Positions 35,923 to 44,534 of a DNA stretch of 64,000 nt are shown here, in pieces. The position numbers and the translations under genes are program-made. Numbering within the stretch: the first letter of the stretch is position 1; each line of letters begins with the position of its first letter. The notes below the pieces were generated by a model, which was not told the origin of the DNA, did no database searches, and worked only from the letters and a program-made list of their open reading frames with translations. The DNA lies in contig CP144172.1 of the NCBI GenBank assembly GCA_039636865.1, forward strand, positions 248,001-312,000, in the 5' to 3' direction. This stretch comes from Dermatophilaceae bacterium Sec6.4. Its GTDB lineage: Bacteria; Actinomycetota; Actinomycetes; Actinomycetales; Dermatophilaceae.

Positions 35923-36525
35923 TCAGCGGGGGCCGACCGGCACCAGCGGCTTCTTGTGCGTGAAAGCCACAATGCCAGCAAATGATGCGTACCACGCCGC
36001 GAGCGCAGTTGCCAGGCCGAAGTATCCGCCTGCCTTGTGGATACCGTCGGAACCGGCGAATTCGCCCCATGCAAGGAGGAAGAAGGTAATGGTCAACAGG
36101 GCGAAGACCGCGAGGAGCGCAATGCTGATCTTGCTCGCTCCGACAGTCATGTACAGCGTGAAGATTCCCCAGACCAGCAGGAACAGACCGACACCCTTAC
36201 CGACGTCACCGGCAGGCACCTTGTCCAGGTTGGAGTGACCGGTCAACCACCAGAACGAGACCCAGAAAGCACCGTAGGACACGAACGCCGTCGCGCCGAA
36301 GGTGTTGCCCTTGGCGAACTCCCAGATGCCGGCGATGAACTGGCCGATGCCGCCGTAGGCGAGCGCGAGGCCGAAGACGACGGGCTCGACGGTAGCCGGC
36401 ACCCAGCCGGCGTTGACCGCGCTGAGCACGGCGGTGGTGAGAGCGAAGGCCGCGAGGCCGAGGGGCGCGGGGTCGGCGATATGCGCGCCCGGCTTGAGCT
36501 CAGGGGTTGGGTCGGTAGTGGACAT
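35923..36525 (-). CDS. satP: Acetate uptake transporter (GPR1/FUN34/SatP family)
   Basis: 200 residues with six membrane helices. The family motif normally written NPAPLGL reads DPAPLGLAAFALTT here, followed by FGLALAYGGIGQFIAGIWEF and KGNTFGATAFVSYGAFW. Members mediate acetate/succinate-proton uptake or act as hexameric acetate channels. Start ATG 36523-36525, eight bases after AGGAG. First gene of an acetate operon with acs. The Asn to Asp change in the first motif residue occurs in some members; consequence unknown. Confidence 0.9.
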   Translation of the reverse strand: MSTTDPTPELKPGAHIADPAPLGLAAFALTTAVLSAVNAGWVPATVEPVVFGLALAYGGIGQFIAGIWEFAKGNTFGATAFVSYGAFWVSFWWLTGHSNLDKVPAGDVGKGVGLFLLVWGIFTLYMTVGASKISIALLAVFALLTITFFLLAWGEFAGSDGIHKAGGYFGLATALAAWYASFAGIVAFTHKKPLVPVGPR

Positions 36526-36744
36526 TGAGTGTCTCCTGCGGTCATGAGGTTTTCCAGGGGCGCATCGCCACTGCACGGACAACCGCAACCTAGGACGCAC
36601 CGCACTCCCGGGGCTGCCGTTCTACGCCCGCACTCGACGAGCGGCAGGATCCCTGCGTTGTGTGCTGGGTCACACTGCGATGAACGGTAGTTTCCACGCG
36701 ACGAACGGCGCGCGCTCAGCTCGTCGAAACGCTGTTGAGAACCG

Positions 36745-38145
36745 TCAGTGGTGAAAACCCTCGGGGCCGCTGGCGGCGATCGTGGGCTGCGCACCGGCGT
36801 CGAGATGCTGGATCGCAGCGTCCAGGTGCTCCAGTAGCAGTTCGGCGAGCGTATGACTGAAACCGTTACGGCAGACGATCCGCAGCACCGCCAGATCCGT
36901 CCGATCGGCCGGGAACCGGTAGGCCGGCACCTGCCAGCCGTGTTCGCGCAGCGCCGTGGAGAGCGCGAACACGTCCCACCCCTTCACGTGATCGGTGGTG
37001 GTGAAGGCGAACACCGGCAGCTCATCCCCTTTGGTGATCAGCTCGAACTGCGGGTGTGCCGCGATCCTGGACGACAGGTAGGTCGCCACGTCCCGGCTGG
37101 CCTGATGCACCTCGCGGAAGCCTTCCCGGCCCAGCCGGAAGAAGGTGTAGTACTGCGCTATCACCTGTGCGCCGGGCCGCGAGAAATTCAACGCGAAGGT
37201 CGGCATATCGCCGCCCAGGTAGTTCACGTCGAAGACGAGTTCCTTGGGCAGCAGATCCTCATGGCGCCACAGCACCCATCCGACACCGGGGTAGACCAGT
37301 CCGTACTTGTGCCCGGAGGTGTTGATCGAGGCAACCCGAGGAAGCTGGAAGTCCCACAGCAGATCCGGGTCGACAAATGGCGCGAACAGCCCTCCGGAAG
37401 CTCCATCCACGTGCATCGGCACATCCGGCCCGCCCGATGCAGCCAACTCGTCCAGCGCGGCGGCGATCTCGGTGACCGGTTCGTAGCTACCGTCGAACGT
37501 GGAGCCGAGGATCGCGACCACCCCGATGGTGTTCTCGTCGCAGTACGCCGCCGCCGACTCCGCATCCAGGTGGAAGCGGTCCCCGCTCATCGGCACCATC
37601 CGGGGTTCGACGTCCCAGTAGCGGCAGAACTTCTCCCAGCACACCTGCACGTTCGCGCCCATGACGAGGTTCGGTTTACGGCTGGGGTCAGCGGTGGCCG
37701 CGACCCAGCGGCGCTTCAATGCCATTCCGGCGAGCATGCAGGCTTCGCTCGATCCGGTGGTCGAGCAGCCGGTTGCGTGCTCCGGGTCGGGCGCATGCCA
37801 CAGATCGGCCAGGATCGCGACGCAGCGTCGCTCCAGCTCGGCGCTCTGGGGGTATTCATCCTTGTCGATGATGTTCTTGTCGAGGCAGTCGGTCATCAAC
37901 GCCGTTGCCTGCGGCTCCATCCAGGTGGTGACGAAGGTGGCCAGATTGAGCCGGGAGCTGCCATCCAGCATCAGCTCATCCCTGATCAACTGAGCGGCGA
38001 CGTCTGCCGGGACGGGCCCCTGCCGGAGCCTGGAGGCGGGTGGCTCCAGAGACTCACCGAGAGCAGGATTTGCCGAAGTCATCAGCGCATTGGAGGTGCG
38101 TCCGGCGTGGGATCGGTGATGGTGCGCACCTGAGTGAAGAGGCAT
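36745..38145 (-). CDS. gadB: Glutamate decarboxylase
   Basis: PLP enzyme converting glutamate to GABA and CO2 with proton use, cytoplasmic. 466 residues. DGSSRLNLATFVTTWMEPQA near the start, STTGSSEACMLAGMALKRRW, HVDGASGGLFAPF, and the PLP lysine in SINTSGHKYGLVYPGVGW; FNFSRPGAQV is here LNFSRPGAQVI. Start at ATG 38143-38145 (MPLHSGAHHHR), as typical for actinobacterial GadB. No GadC antiporter is adjacent, so GABA may feed metabolism, or the antiporter is elsewhere. Divergent from a secreted-protein gene. Confidence 0.93.
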   Translation of the reverse strand: MPLHSGAHHHRSHAGRTSNALMTSANPALGESLEPPASRLRQGPVPADVAAQLIRDELMLDGSSRLNLATFVTTWMEPQATALMTDCLDKNIIDKDEYPQSAELERRCVAILADLWHAPDPEHATGCSTTGSSEACMLAGMALKRRWVAATADPSRKPNLVMGANVQVCWEKFCRYWDVEPRMVPMSGDRFHLDAESAAAYCDENTIGVVAILGSTFDGSYEPVTEIAAALDELAASGGPDVPMHVDGASGGLFAPFVDPDLLWDFQLPRVASINTSGHKYGLVYPGVGWVLWRHEDLLPKELVFDVNYLGGDMPTFALNFSRPGAQVIAQYYTFFRLGREGFREVHQASRDVATYLSSRIAAHPQFELITKGDELPVFAFTTTDHVKGWDVFALSTALREHGWQVPAYRFPADRTDLAVLRIVCRNGFSHTLAELLLEHLDAAIQHLDAGAQPTIAASGPEGFHH

Positions 38146-38280
38146 GCCCGTTACTATCGCGCCCAACCCTGGGCGTTGCGCGCAGACGCCGTCCGTAATA
38201 CGGTTGTCTGTCAGCTAATATTCAGCTACTTCCCATCCCCGATGCCGTGGCGCACCGGATTTTCCCGAAAGCAGAAGACC

Positions 38281-39096
38281 ATGATCCGTCGTGTCGCCGC
38301 AGCAGCTGCGCTACCCATGATCGCCGGGCTGGGCATCGCCCTCGCGGCGCCCGCCCACGCCATCACCGACCACACCACCTCGGGCAGCACCACCCCGGGC
38401 CACAGCGCGCAGCGCCAGGCAATGCAGCATCAGTCGCTGCAGCGCGCCGCAGCAAAGATCAAGGCGAACAAGACGAGTGCGGACTCCCCGTTGGACGGCC
38501 CCTTCTACGGAAGCTGCCGGCTGATCGTTCCCACCACCGCGCGCGTGGTGCAGGACACCTTCGAGGTTCCGGTCAGGGTCACCGGCGGGTGTGCACTGCA
38601 CCCCGGCCCGCTCGCGATCTGGTACACCGGGCCCAGTTTCGAAGACGCCACCGACGGCATCATCTTTGCCAATGAAAAGAGCTCCACCTGGGATCTCTAC
38701 CGCGAGACCCAGCTCGGCACGCGCACCTGGAAGGCATATGGCGCGATCGACGAAGCCGGCAACAGCTATTCCCAGGACACCCCGAAGACCACCGTCAAGG
38801 TTGGTTCGTGGTCTGGTCTGCAGACCAGCCGCTCGGGCAACAAGGTAACGCTGGCCTCCCGCACGGTGCGGTACGCCACGAGCTTGGACCGCAACATCGC
38901 GTGGGCCGATGAGTCGGGCACGATCCAGTACCGCGCGAACTCCGGGTCGGCGTGGACCAACCTGAAGACGTTCAAGACCAACTCTGCGGGCGCCACCAGC
39001 TACAGCTACAACACCTCCCAGACGCGCGACTACCGCGTGGTCTACAACGAGAACCCCTATATCTGGGGTTCAACCAGCCCGACCTCGCGCCGCTGA
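38281..39096 (+). CDS. Secreted protein of unknown function
   Basis: 271 residues. Signal peptide about 1-28 (MIRRVAAAAALPMIAGLGIA then LAAPAHA). The mature part begins with a Thr/Gln/Ala-rich stretch and contains two cysteines (SCRLIV, GGCAL) that could pair. The C-terminal half repeats short beta-like segments such as LASRTVRYATSLDRNIAW and SGTIQYRANSGSAWTNLKT, which suggest an immunoglobulin-like or beta-sandwich fold seen in actinobacterial extracellular proteins. No catalytic motif. Start ATG 38281 after GAAAGCAGAAGACC; a longer open frame exists upstream but would mask the signal peptide. Confidence 0.75.
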   Translation: MIRRVAAAAALPMIAGLGIALAAPAHAITDHTTSGSTTPGHSAQRQAMQHQSLQRAAAKIKANKTSADSPLDGPFYGSCRLIVPTTARVVQDTFEVPVRVTGGCALHPGPLAIWYTGPSFEDATDGIIFANEKSSTWDLYRETQLGTRTWKAYGAIDEAGNSYSQDTPKTTVKVGSWSGLQTSRSGNKVTLASRTVRYATSLDRNIAWADESGTIQYRANSGSAWTNLKTFKTNSAGATSYSYNTSQTRDYRVVYNENPYIWGSTSPTSRR

Positions 39097-39123
39097 CACC
39101 AGCTGCCGAGCCAGAAAGTCAGG

Positions 39124-39157
39124 CGAACGCGCGCGCTTTGTTGAGCGCGCGCGTTCG
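39124..39157. terminator. Bidirectional terminator hairpin
   Basis: Perfect 14-bp arms CGAACGCGCGCGCT / AGCGCGCGCGTTCG with a 6-base loop, between the convergent secreted-protein and symporter genes. Confidence 0.8.
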
Positions 39158-39168
39158 TGCATCTCGCC

Positions 39169-40665
39169 CTACCGGCTGCGGGCCAGGTCGAGGTCCTCCG
39201 GGGTATGCAACCGCACCATCGTGCGTCCGACGTGCGCGGGCATCCGCGAGCGCGTGGCCAGTGACACCCCGATCATCGCGGCGAAGGCCAGCGGCACGGT
39301 GACCAGCGCTGGTTGGCTGATCACTGCACCGAGCGCGCCGCCGGGCTCGCGCCCCAGCAGCACCACGATCACCGCGGTCACCGACGAACCACCACCCACG
39401 ACCAACCCTGCGATGACTCCTGCAGCAGTCAGCCCGCGCCACCAGATGCCCAGCAGCAGCATCGGCGCGAAGGTCGATGCGGCGACCGCGAACGCCAACT
39501 CGACGGCTTGCGCGACCGCGACCCCGGTCGCGGCCACCGTCAGGATCAACGCGCCGACCGTCGTCAGTACCGCGCCGACCCGGAACGCACGCACGCCGGC
39601 GAACCACCGCCCCAGTAGGTCCTGCCCCAACACCCCGCCGATGGAGACGACCAGCCCCGAGGATGTCGACAGGAACGCAGCAAACGCGCCTGCCCCGAGC
39701 AGCGCGCTCAACAGGTCTGCGCCCATCCCGCCGAGCATCCGGCGCGGCAACTCCAGCACGACGGTGTCCGTCTGCCCGCTGCCGACGAGATCGAATGCGA
39801 AGACCCGGCCCAGCACCCCGTACACCGTCGGTAGCAGGTAGAACACGCCGAGCAACGCGAGCACCCGCACCGTCGTACGCCGCGCGGAGCGCCCATCGCG
39901 GTTCGTGTAGAACCGCACCACAACGTGCGGCAGCCCCATCGTGCCCAGGAAGGTCGCCAGGATCAGCGAGTAGATGAGGTAGTTGTCATAGGGGCGTTGC
40001 ATCGGCTCCAGCCAGTCGCTGGACTGCAGCCCGCCATGGGTACCCGTACGCGTGCTCCATACCCGCAGCAGGAAGAAGAGGGGTAGCAGCAGCGCCGCCA
40101 GTTTCAGCCAGTACTGGAAAGCCTGCGCGATGGTGATGCTGCGCATCCCACCCGAAGCGACGACGACCATGACCACGAGTGCGACGACGATGGCGCCCAC
40201 AGCATCGGGTGCGCCGGTCAGCGCGTGCAGCGTGAGACCCGCGCCGAGTAGTTGCGGCACCAGGTAGAACGCGCCGACCAGCACCACGAGCACGCTCGCA
40301 ACACGCCGCGCGACCAGGGACTCGACGCGGAACTGAGCGAAGTCCGGCAGCGTGTAGGCCCGCGAACGGCGCAGCGGCGCAGCGACGAAGACCAGCAGCA
40401 GCAGATAACCGGCCGTCCATCCGACCGGATACCAGAGCGCATCGACGCCATGGGCCAGGATGAGCCCGGCCACCCCGAGAAACGATGCAGCAGAGAGGTA
40501 TTCCCCACTCACCGCCGAGGCGTTCAGTCCGGGGCCAACGGTGCGTGAAGCGACGTAGAAGTCACTCGTCGTGCGCGAGAGTCGAAATCCGAAAATGCCC
40601 ACTGCGAGGGTCGACCCCACCACCAGCAGCACCGCCGTGATGGCGAGCACGACGAAGGTGCTCAC
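39169..40665 (-). CDS. Solute:sodium symporter (acetate/pyruvate permease-like)
   Basis: SSS family transporter, 498 residues, about 13 helices. FYVASRTVGPGLNASAVSGE and LSAASFLGVAGLILAHG near the N-terminus are typical of ActP/MctC-type monocarboxylate permeases, as are LGTMGLPHVVVRFYTN and GAFAAFLSTSSGLVVSIGG. Substrate probably acetate, pyruvate or propionate. GTG start (40663-40665) overlaps the stop of the small DUF485-like gene (GTGA). Last gene in an operon headed by a LytS/LytTR two-component system, so uptake is likely controlled by that sensor. Confidence 0.9.
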   Translation of the reverse strand: MSTFVVLAITAVLLVVGSTLAVGIFGFRLSRTTSDFYVASRTVGPGLNASAVSGEYLSAASFLGVAGLILAHGVDALWYPVGWTAGYLLLLVFVAAPLRRSRAYTLPDFAQFRVESLVARRVASVLVVLVGAFYLVPQLLGAGLTLHALTGAPDAVGAIVVALVVMVVVASGGMRSITIAQAFQYWLKLAALLLPLFFLLRVWSTRTGTHGGLQSSDWLEPMQRPYDNYLIYSLILATFLGTMGLPHVVVRFYTNRDGRSARRTTVRVLALLGVFYLLPTVYGVLGRVFAFDLVGSGQTDTVVLELPRRMLGGMGADLLSALLGAGAFAAFLSTSSGLVVSIGGVLGQDLLGRWFAGVRAFRVGAVLTTVGALILTVAATGVAVAQAVELAFAVAASTFAPMLLLGIWWRGLTAAGVIAGLVVGGGSSVTAVIVVLLGREPGGALGAVISQPALVTVPLAFAAMIGVSLATRSRMPAHVGRTMVRLHTPEDLDLARSR

Positions 40666-41060
40666 GGATCACCCGCGCCCGCGCGTTCGCCGACCAGCTC
40701 GCTGAAGAGCGCCTCGTGCCGGTCCGCGCGCCAGGCGTAGGACATACCCAGGACCCACAGGAAGGGGTAGACCAACCCCCCGAGCAGGATCCACGGCAGC
40801 GGGACGCCGATGACCTCGGTCCGTCGAGCCACTGGGAACAGCGCGAAGATCAGCGGAAGCGAGCCGAGCGTCAGCACCAGGATCGCGACGGTGCGCACCG
40901 CCAGACGCAGCTGCGCGCGCATCAGCGACTGCACGTAGACCTCGCCGACCGAGGATCCGGCATCGATCTCGGACGCGACTGTGGTGCTGCGCGGACGACC
41001 GGTCAGCGGCCTGGTCACCCGCACCCGACGCGGCGGATCGGACGGGGTCGGCACACTCAT
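40662..41060 (-). CDS. Small membrane protein associated with the symporter (DUF485-like)
   Basis: 132 residues with two membrane helices (VRTVAILVLTLGSLPLIFAL and PLPWILLGGLVYPFLWVLGM) after a hydrophilic N-terminus. The arrangement matches DUF485/YjcH-like partner proteins encoded next to acetate permeases, where they probably assist assembly or activity. Start ATG 41058-41060. It follows the response regulator by 10 bp and overlaps the symporter start. Assignment rests on size, topology and context more than on strong motifs. Confidence 0.75.
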   Translation of the reverse strand: MSVPTPSDPPRRVRVTRPLTGRPRSTTVASEIDAGSSVGEVYVQSLMRAQLRLAVRTVAILVLTLGSLPLIFALFPVARRTEVIGVPLPWILLGGLVYPFLWVLGMSYAWRADRHEALFSELVGERAGAGDP

Positions 41061-41070
41061 CTGAGGCTGC

Positions 41071-41850
41071 TCACAGCGGCTCCGGCAACTGCATCCGCAG
41101 CGCCTCGCGCACCTGCGCCGTGTGTCGCCGGCTGACCGGCAGCAGCACTCCCCCGACCACGACGCTGGCCCGTCCGTCCTCGACCCGCACCTGCTCGATG
41201 TAGCGACGCGCGACCAGCACCGAGCGGTGGATGCGCAGGAATCCGTGGGCGGCCCACCGCTGCTCCAGTGAGGTCAGTGGCAGTCGCACCAGGTGGCTGT
41301 CGGACGCCGTGTGCAACCGGGCGTAGTCGCCGTGCGCCTCGACGTACCGCACCTGGGAGCGCTGCACAAAACGGGTGACCCCGCCGAGCTCGACCGGGAT
41401 GGTCTCGTCGGTATCACCGCCGCCAAGTTGACCGGACACCGCGCCGCCACTCACATCACTGCCTGTATCGCCACCTGTATCGCGAGCTTCGAGGGCCCGG
41501 CGTACGGCCTCGCGCAGGCGCTCCTCACGCACCGGTTTGAGCAGGTAGTCCACGGCAGCCAGCTCGAATGCCTCCACGGCGTGCTCGGTGTGTGCGGTCA
41601 CGAACACCACCCGCGGTGGCTCGCGGAACTGCTGCAGCACCGCCGCAAGCTCCAGTCCGTCCAGCCCCGGCATCGCGATATCGAGGAAGACCGTGTCGAC
41701 CGGATCTTCGCGCAGGCCCCGCAGAGCCTGCGCGGCAGATCCTGCGACCGTGATCTCACCGACCCGCTCGTCCCGCCGCAACAGGTAGGCCAGTTCTGCA
41801 CGAGCCGGCTGCTCGTCGTCGACGACCAGCGCCCGCAAGGTAGCGCTCAC
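41071..41850 (-). CDS. LytTR-type response regulator
   Basis: 259 residues. Receiver domain 1-120 with ALVVDDEQPAR, phosphoacceptor D57 in TVFLDIAMPGLDG, VTAHTEHAVEAFELAAVDYL and LKPV. After an acidic Gly/Asp linker comes a LytTR DNA-binding domain (about 150-255: RYVEAHGDYARLHT, FLRIHRSVLVARRYIEQV, PVSRRH). GTG start overlaps the kinase stop. Probably activates transcription of its own operon or of the symporter gene in response to the external carboxylate, as known for related systems. Confidence 0.93.
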   Translation of the reverse strand: MSATLRALVVDDEQPARAELAYLLRRDERVGEITVAGSAAQALRGLREDPVDTVFLDIAMPGLDGLELAAVLQQFREPPRVVFVTAHTEHAVEAFELAAVDYLLKPVREERLREAVRRALEARDTGGDTGSDVSGGAVSGQLGGGDTDETIPVELGGVTRFVQRSQVRYVEAHGDYARLHTASDSHLVRLPLTSLEQRWAAHGFLRIHRSVLVARRYIEQVRVEDGRASVVVGGVLLPVSRRHTAQVREALRMQLPEPL

Positions 41851-42965
41851 GGACGCACCCCCACCGCGAACTTCGGCACCCGCAAGGTGACTTTCGTGCC
41901 CGCACCCGGTGCCGTCTCGACGACCAGGCCGTAGTCGTCGCCGTACGCCGTACGTAGCCGCGCATCGACGTTACCGAGCCCGATGGAGTCCATCGAGGCA
42001 TCACCGGCGAGCGCTCGGCGGACCCGTTCGGGATCTTCACCCACTCCGTCGTCCTCGATGTAGATGACGGCTTCGCGCGACTGGTCCTCGGCGTGGATGG
42101 TGATATGGCCACCGTCAACCTTGTCAGCGATGCCGTGGCGCACTGCATTCTCAACGAGCGGTTGTAGCGATAGGACTGGAACTGTCACGGTGAGCACCTC
42201 GGGGGCGATGAGCAGAGTGACCTTCAGACGGTCGCCGAAACGGGCCTGCTCCAGGATGAGATAGCGCTCGACGTGGCGCAACTCCTCCTGCAGCGTCGTG
42301 TACTCCCCCAGACGCTGCAGCGAATACCGGGAGAAGTCGGCGAAGTCCAGCAGCAGCTCGCGGGCACGGTCGGGATCGGTCCGCACGAACGAGGCAATTG
42401 CGTTGAGTGCGTTGTAGACGAAGTGCGGGGAGATCTGTGCGCGCATCGCCCGCACCTCGGCCTCCATCAGCCGGGTCCGTGAGGTGTCGCGCTCGGCGAG
42501 CTCCAGTTGGCTGGAGATCCATGCAGCGACCTCGGTGGCCGCGCGTACCAGGCTCGCCGAGGTGCTCTCGGCGAAAACCTGCAGCGTGCCGACCACGGTG
42601 TCCTGGACCACCAGCGGGCATACGACCGCCTTGCGTAACGGGCACCCGGCCGCCTCGCAGTTGAAGGACCGGTGATCGTGGACGCTCGTCCCACCATCGA
42701 GGATGACGCGACTCGCGAGTTCGGCGGCCCCCGCAGCATGAGCAGCCTCACCAGCGCCGTCCCAGGCCAGCAGGCCCTGCGTATCGGTCAGTGCAGCAGC
42801 TGTCGCGGGCAACAAGCTCCGCACGTGCCGGACCGACTCACCTGCCGACTCGGCACTGAGCCCACCCCGTAAGGCACCCGTCATCAACGTGGCGGTGTGC
42901 AGGGTCTGGAACGCCGCGCGATCGGCGGTGTTACCGAGCGGCGCGAGCCTACGACGCAAGCGCAT
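41847..42965 (-). CDS. LytS-like sensor histidine kinase with GAF domain and Cys cluster
   Basis: 372 residues, cytosolic (no membrane helix). N-terminal GAF-like domain (about 40-155) holds three cysteines in a short span, FNCEAAGCPLRKAVVC (C103, C108, C116). The His-kinase domain carries the phosphoacceptor H181 in AQISPHFVYNALNAIASFV, then PVLSLQPLVENAVRHGI and the HATPase part DGVGEDPERV, IGLGNVDARLR. Start at ATG 42963-42965; GTG 42974 is an alternative. Overlaps the response regulator by four bases. Unlike LytS it lacks a membrane sensor, so the signal is internal, possibly redox or metal via the cysteines. Confidence 0.9.
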   Translation of the reverse strand: MRLRRRLAPLGNTADRAAFQTLHTATLMTGALRGGLSAESAGESVRHVRSLLPATAAALTDTQGLLAWDGAGEAAHAAGAAELASRVILDGGTSVHDHRSFNCEAAGCPLRKAVVCPLVVQDTVVGTLQVFAESTSASLVRAATEVAAWISSQLELAERDTSRTRLMEAEVRAMRAQISPHFVYNALNAIASFVRTDPDRARELLLDFADFSRYSLQRLGEYTTLQEELRHVERYLILEQARFGDRLKVTLLIAPEVLTVTVPVLSLQPLVENAVRHGIADKVDGGHITIHAEDQSREAVIYIEDDGVGEDPERVRRALAGDASMDSIGLGNVDARLRTAYGDDYGLVVETAPGAGTKVTLRVPKFAVGVRP

Positions 42966-43139
42966 GATGACCACCGATTCACTCTAGGGCGCGATCCCCG
43001 TGCTGCCGGGCTGACTACGCAACCCGGCAGCTGAAAGTGTCGGGCCTTTCGTCCCTGCCGGGACCAGTGCTCCTCCGACAAGCTGGAAGTCAACCCTCCG
43101 CCGGACCGGGTGGCAGGGAACCCACCGGAGGTACTGACC

Positions 43140-43604
43140 ATGACGACAGAGTCGACCGACCGGATCGTGGTCGGCGTCGACGGCTCGCAGCCGAGTAAAC
43201 ACGCGCTGCAGTGGGCCGCATTCATCGCTGCTGCGACCGGCGCGAGCATCGAGGCCATCGCCGTGTGGCGGATGCCCGCGACTGCAGCGGGGCCGGGCTG
43301 GGCCGATGTGCCGGTCGAATGGGACAAGACCAAGGACACGGGCACCCAGCTGCACGCAGCTCTCGTCGAGGCCTTCGGGCAACACTTCCCGCCCACATTG
43401 ACTGCGGTGGTGCGCGAGGGGAATGCGGCAAAGGTGTTGATCGACGCGAGTGCAGGCGCCCGGATGCTCGTCGTCGGCAGTCGCGGTCACGGCGGTTTCG
43501 TCGGTCTGCTGCTCGGATCAGTCAGCCACACGTGCACGGCACACGCATCCTGCCCGGTTCTGGTCGTACGCGGGGAGAGTCCGCCCACGCTTCCGGCTCC
43601 CTGA
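43140..43604 (+). CDS. Universal stress protein, single UspA domain
   Basis: 154 residues. RIVVGVDGSQPSKHALQWA at the N-terminus and the ATP-binding loop VVGSRGHGGFVGLLLGSVS (G-2x-G-9x-G-S pattern) identify the ATP-binding type of USP. Start at ATG 43140, eight bases after GGAGG. The sequence between this gene and the next small gene contains 16-bp tandem repeats. Cytoplasmic; typically induced by hypoxia or stationary phase in actinomycetes; no DosR box was recognised upstream. Confidence 0.9.
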   Translation: MTTESTDRIVVGVDGSQPSKHALQWAAFIAAATGASIEAIAVWRMPATAAGPGWADVPVEWDKTKDTGTQLHAALVEAFGQHFPPTLTAVVREGNAAKVLIDASAGARMLVVGSRGHGGFVGLLLGSVSHTCTAHASCPVLVVRGESPPTLPAP

Positions 43605-43619
43605 ATTCTCAGCCACACC

Positions 43620-43683
43620 GAATCTCAACCGCACTGAATCTCAACCGCACTGAATCTCAACCGCACTGAATCTCAACCGCACC
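43620..43683. repeat. Tandem 16-bp repeat, four copies
   Basis: Four contiguous units of GAATCTCAACCGCACT (units at 43620, 43636, 43652 and 43668; the last ends ACC instead of ACT), preceded by a degenerate fifth unit (43603-43619). Lies 17 bp before the start of a small Cys-rich gene and after the USP gene. Length and lack of dyad symmetry argue against a terminator. Candidate iterated protein-binding site or a slippage-prone promoter spacer. Confidence 0.9.
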
Positions 43684-43700
43684 GAAGGAAGTGGGTCAGC

Positions 43701-43925
43701 ATGTCAACGCGAACAGAACAGCCTCGTATCGGGTGGACTGTGGATCCCCGCACCAGCCACCGACTCGGCATGGCTCATGCGACCGACAGTCGCACACACG
43801 TGGCGTTGTGCGGCGCGAGCGCGCCATACCTGGGGCAGCCGTGGCCGGTGTCGGGCGATGCGTGGCCGTCGTCCTACTGCCGGTGCCCAGCGTGCGCCCG
43901 GCGGCTCTATGCTGGCCGTTTCTGA
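43701..43925 (+). CDS. Small Cys/Trp-rich protein of unknown function
   Basis: 74 residues. A region with HVALCGASAPYLGQPW, WPSSYCRCPACARRLYAG shows a C...CxCxxC pattern plus histidines, compatible with a small zinc-binding fold seen in short actinobacterial proteins. No signal peptide or membrane helix. ATG 43701 follows GAAGGAAGTGGG at suitable spacing. It stands between two universal stress protein genes on the same strand and could share their regulation. No function proposed. Confidence 0.6.
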   Translation: MSTRTEQPRIGWTVDPRTSHRLGMAHATDSRTHVALCGASAPYLGQPWPVSGDAWPSSYCRCPACARRLYAGRF

Positions 43926-43990
43926 TAGTTGTCTGAATATCTCCGGTATTCTGGCTGGCTGTCGCAACGACCTTCAGCAAAGGAATAGAC

Positions 43991-44482
43991 ATGGTCTCCC
44001 CAGAAGCTCCCACCAACACGCCCACCACCCCTTCCACCGGCCGCATTGTTGTGGGCGTCGATGGTTCAGAGCCGTCCAAGCAGGCCCTTCGATGGGCTGC
44101 GTTTGTGGCATCCACCACCGGTTCGAGCATTGACGCCGTTGCCACCTGGCGGCTGAACGGCTTCACCGCCGGGCCCCGGTTGATGGACAACCCGGCGTCC
44201 TTCGATCGCTCGGGCGAGGTCGCCAAGATGCTCGACGAAACGATCGCCGAGGTCTTCGCTGACACCCCACCGGCGGCATTGAACCGCGTCGTGCAAGAGG
44301 GCAACGCCGCAACGGTCCTCGTCGAGGCCAGTAGGGACGCCGGAATGCTGATCGTGGGCAGCCGTGGACGCGGTGGCTTCGTCGGTCTGATGCTGGGCTC
44401 GGTCAGCACCGCGTGCTCCGCACACTCCAAGTGCCCCGTCATGGTCATCCACGGTGACACCCCCGCGCCACCGGCCCACTGA
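43991..44482 (+). CDS. Universal stress protein, single UspA domain
   Basis: 163 residues, paralogous to the USP at 43140-43604. RIVVGVDGSEPSKQALRWAA and the loop LIVGSRGRGGFVGLMLGSVS mark an ATP-binding USP; the N-terminus adds a Pro/Thr-rich tail. ATG 43991 follows AAAGGAATAGAC. The two USPs flank the small Cys-rich gene; the upstream copy lies after 174 bp of promoter region. Probable stress or energy-limitation protein; no operator recognised. Confidence 0.9.
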   Translation: MVSPEAPTNTPTTPSTGRIVVGVDGSEPSKQALRWAAFVASTTGSSIDAVATWRLNGFTAGPRLMDNPASFDRSGEVAKMLDETIAEVFADTPPAALNRVVQEGNAATVLVEASRDAGMLIVGSRGRGGFVGLMLGSVSTACSAHSKCPVMVIHGDTPAPPAH

Positions 44483-44534
44483 GGCTCGACAACGCCGGGG
44501 TGCGCACCCGTCAGGGGGTTGATCCCGAGGCGGG

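Noticed and set aside
38190..38215. CCGTAATACGG palindrome in the gadB promoter region.
   Set aside because: Eleven bases with no spacer, common by chance, no known regulator matches.
44496..44516. Short palindrome GGGTGCGCACCC between the second USP and the MFS gene.
   Set aside because: The stem would be only four base pairs around a four-base loop; too weak to call a terminator.
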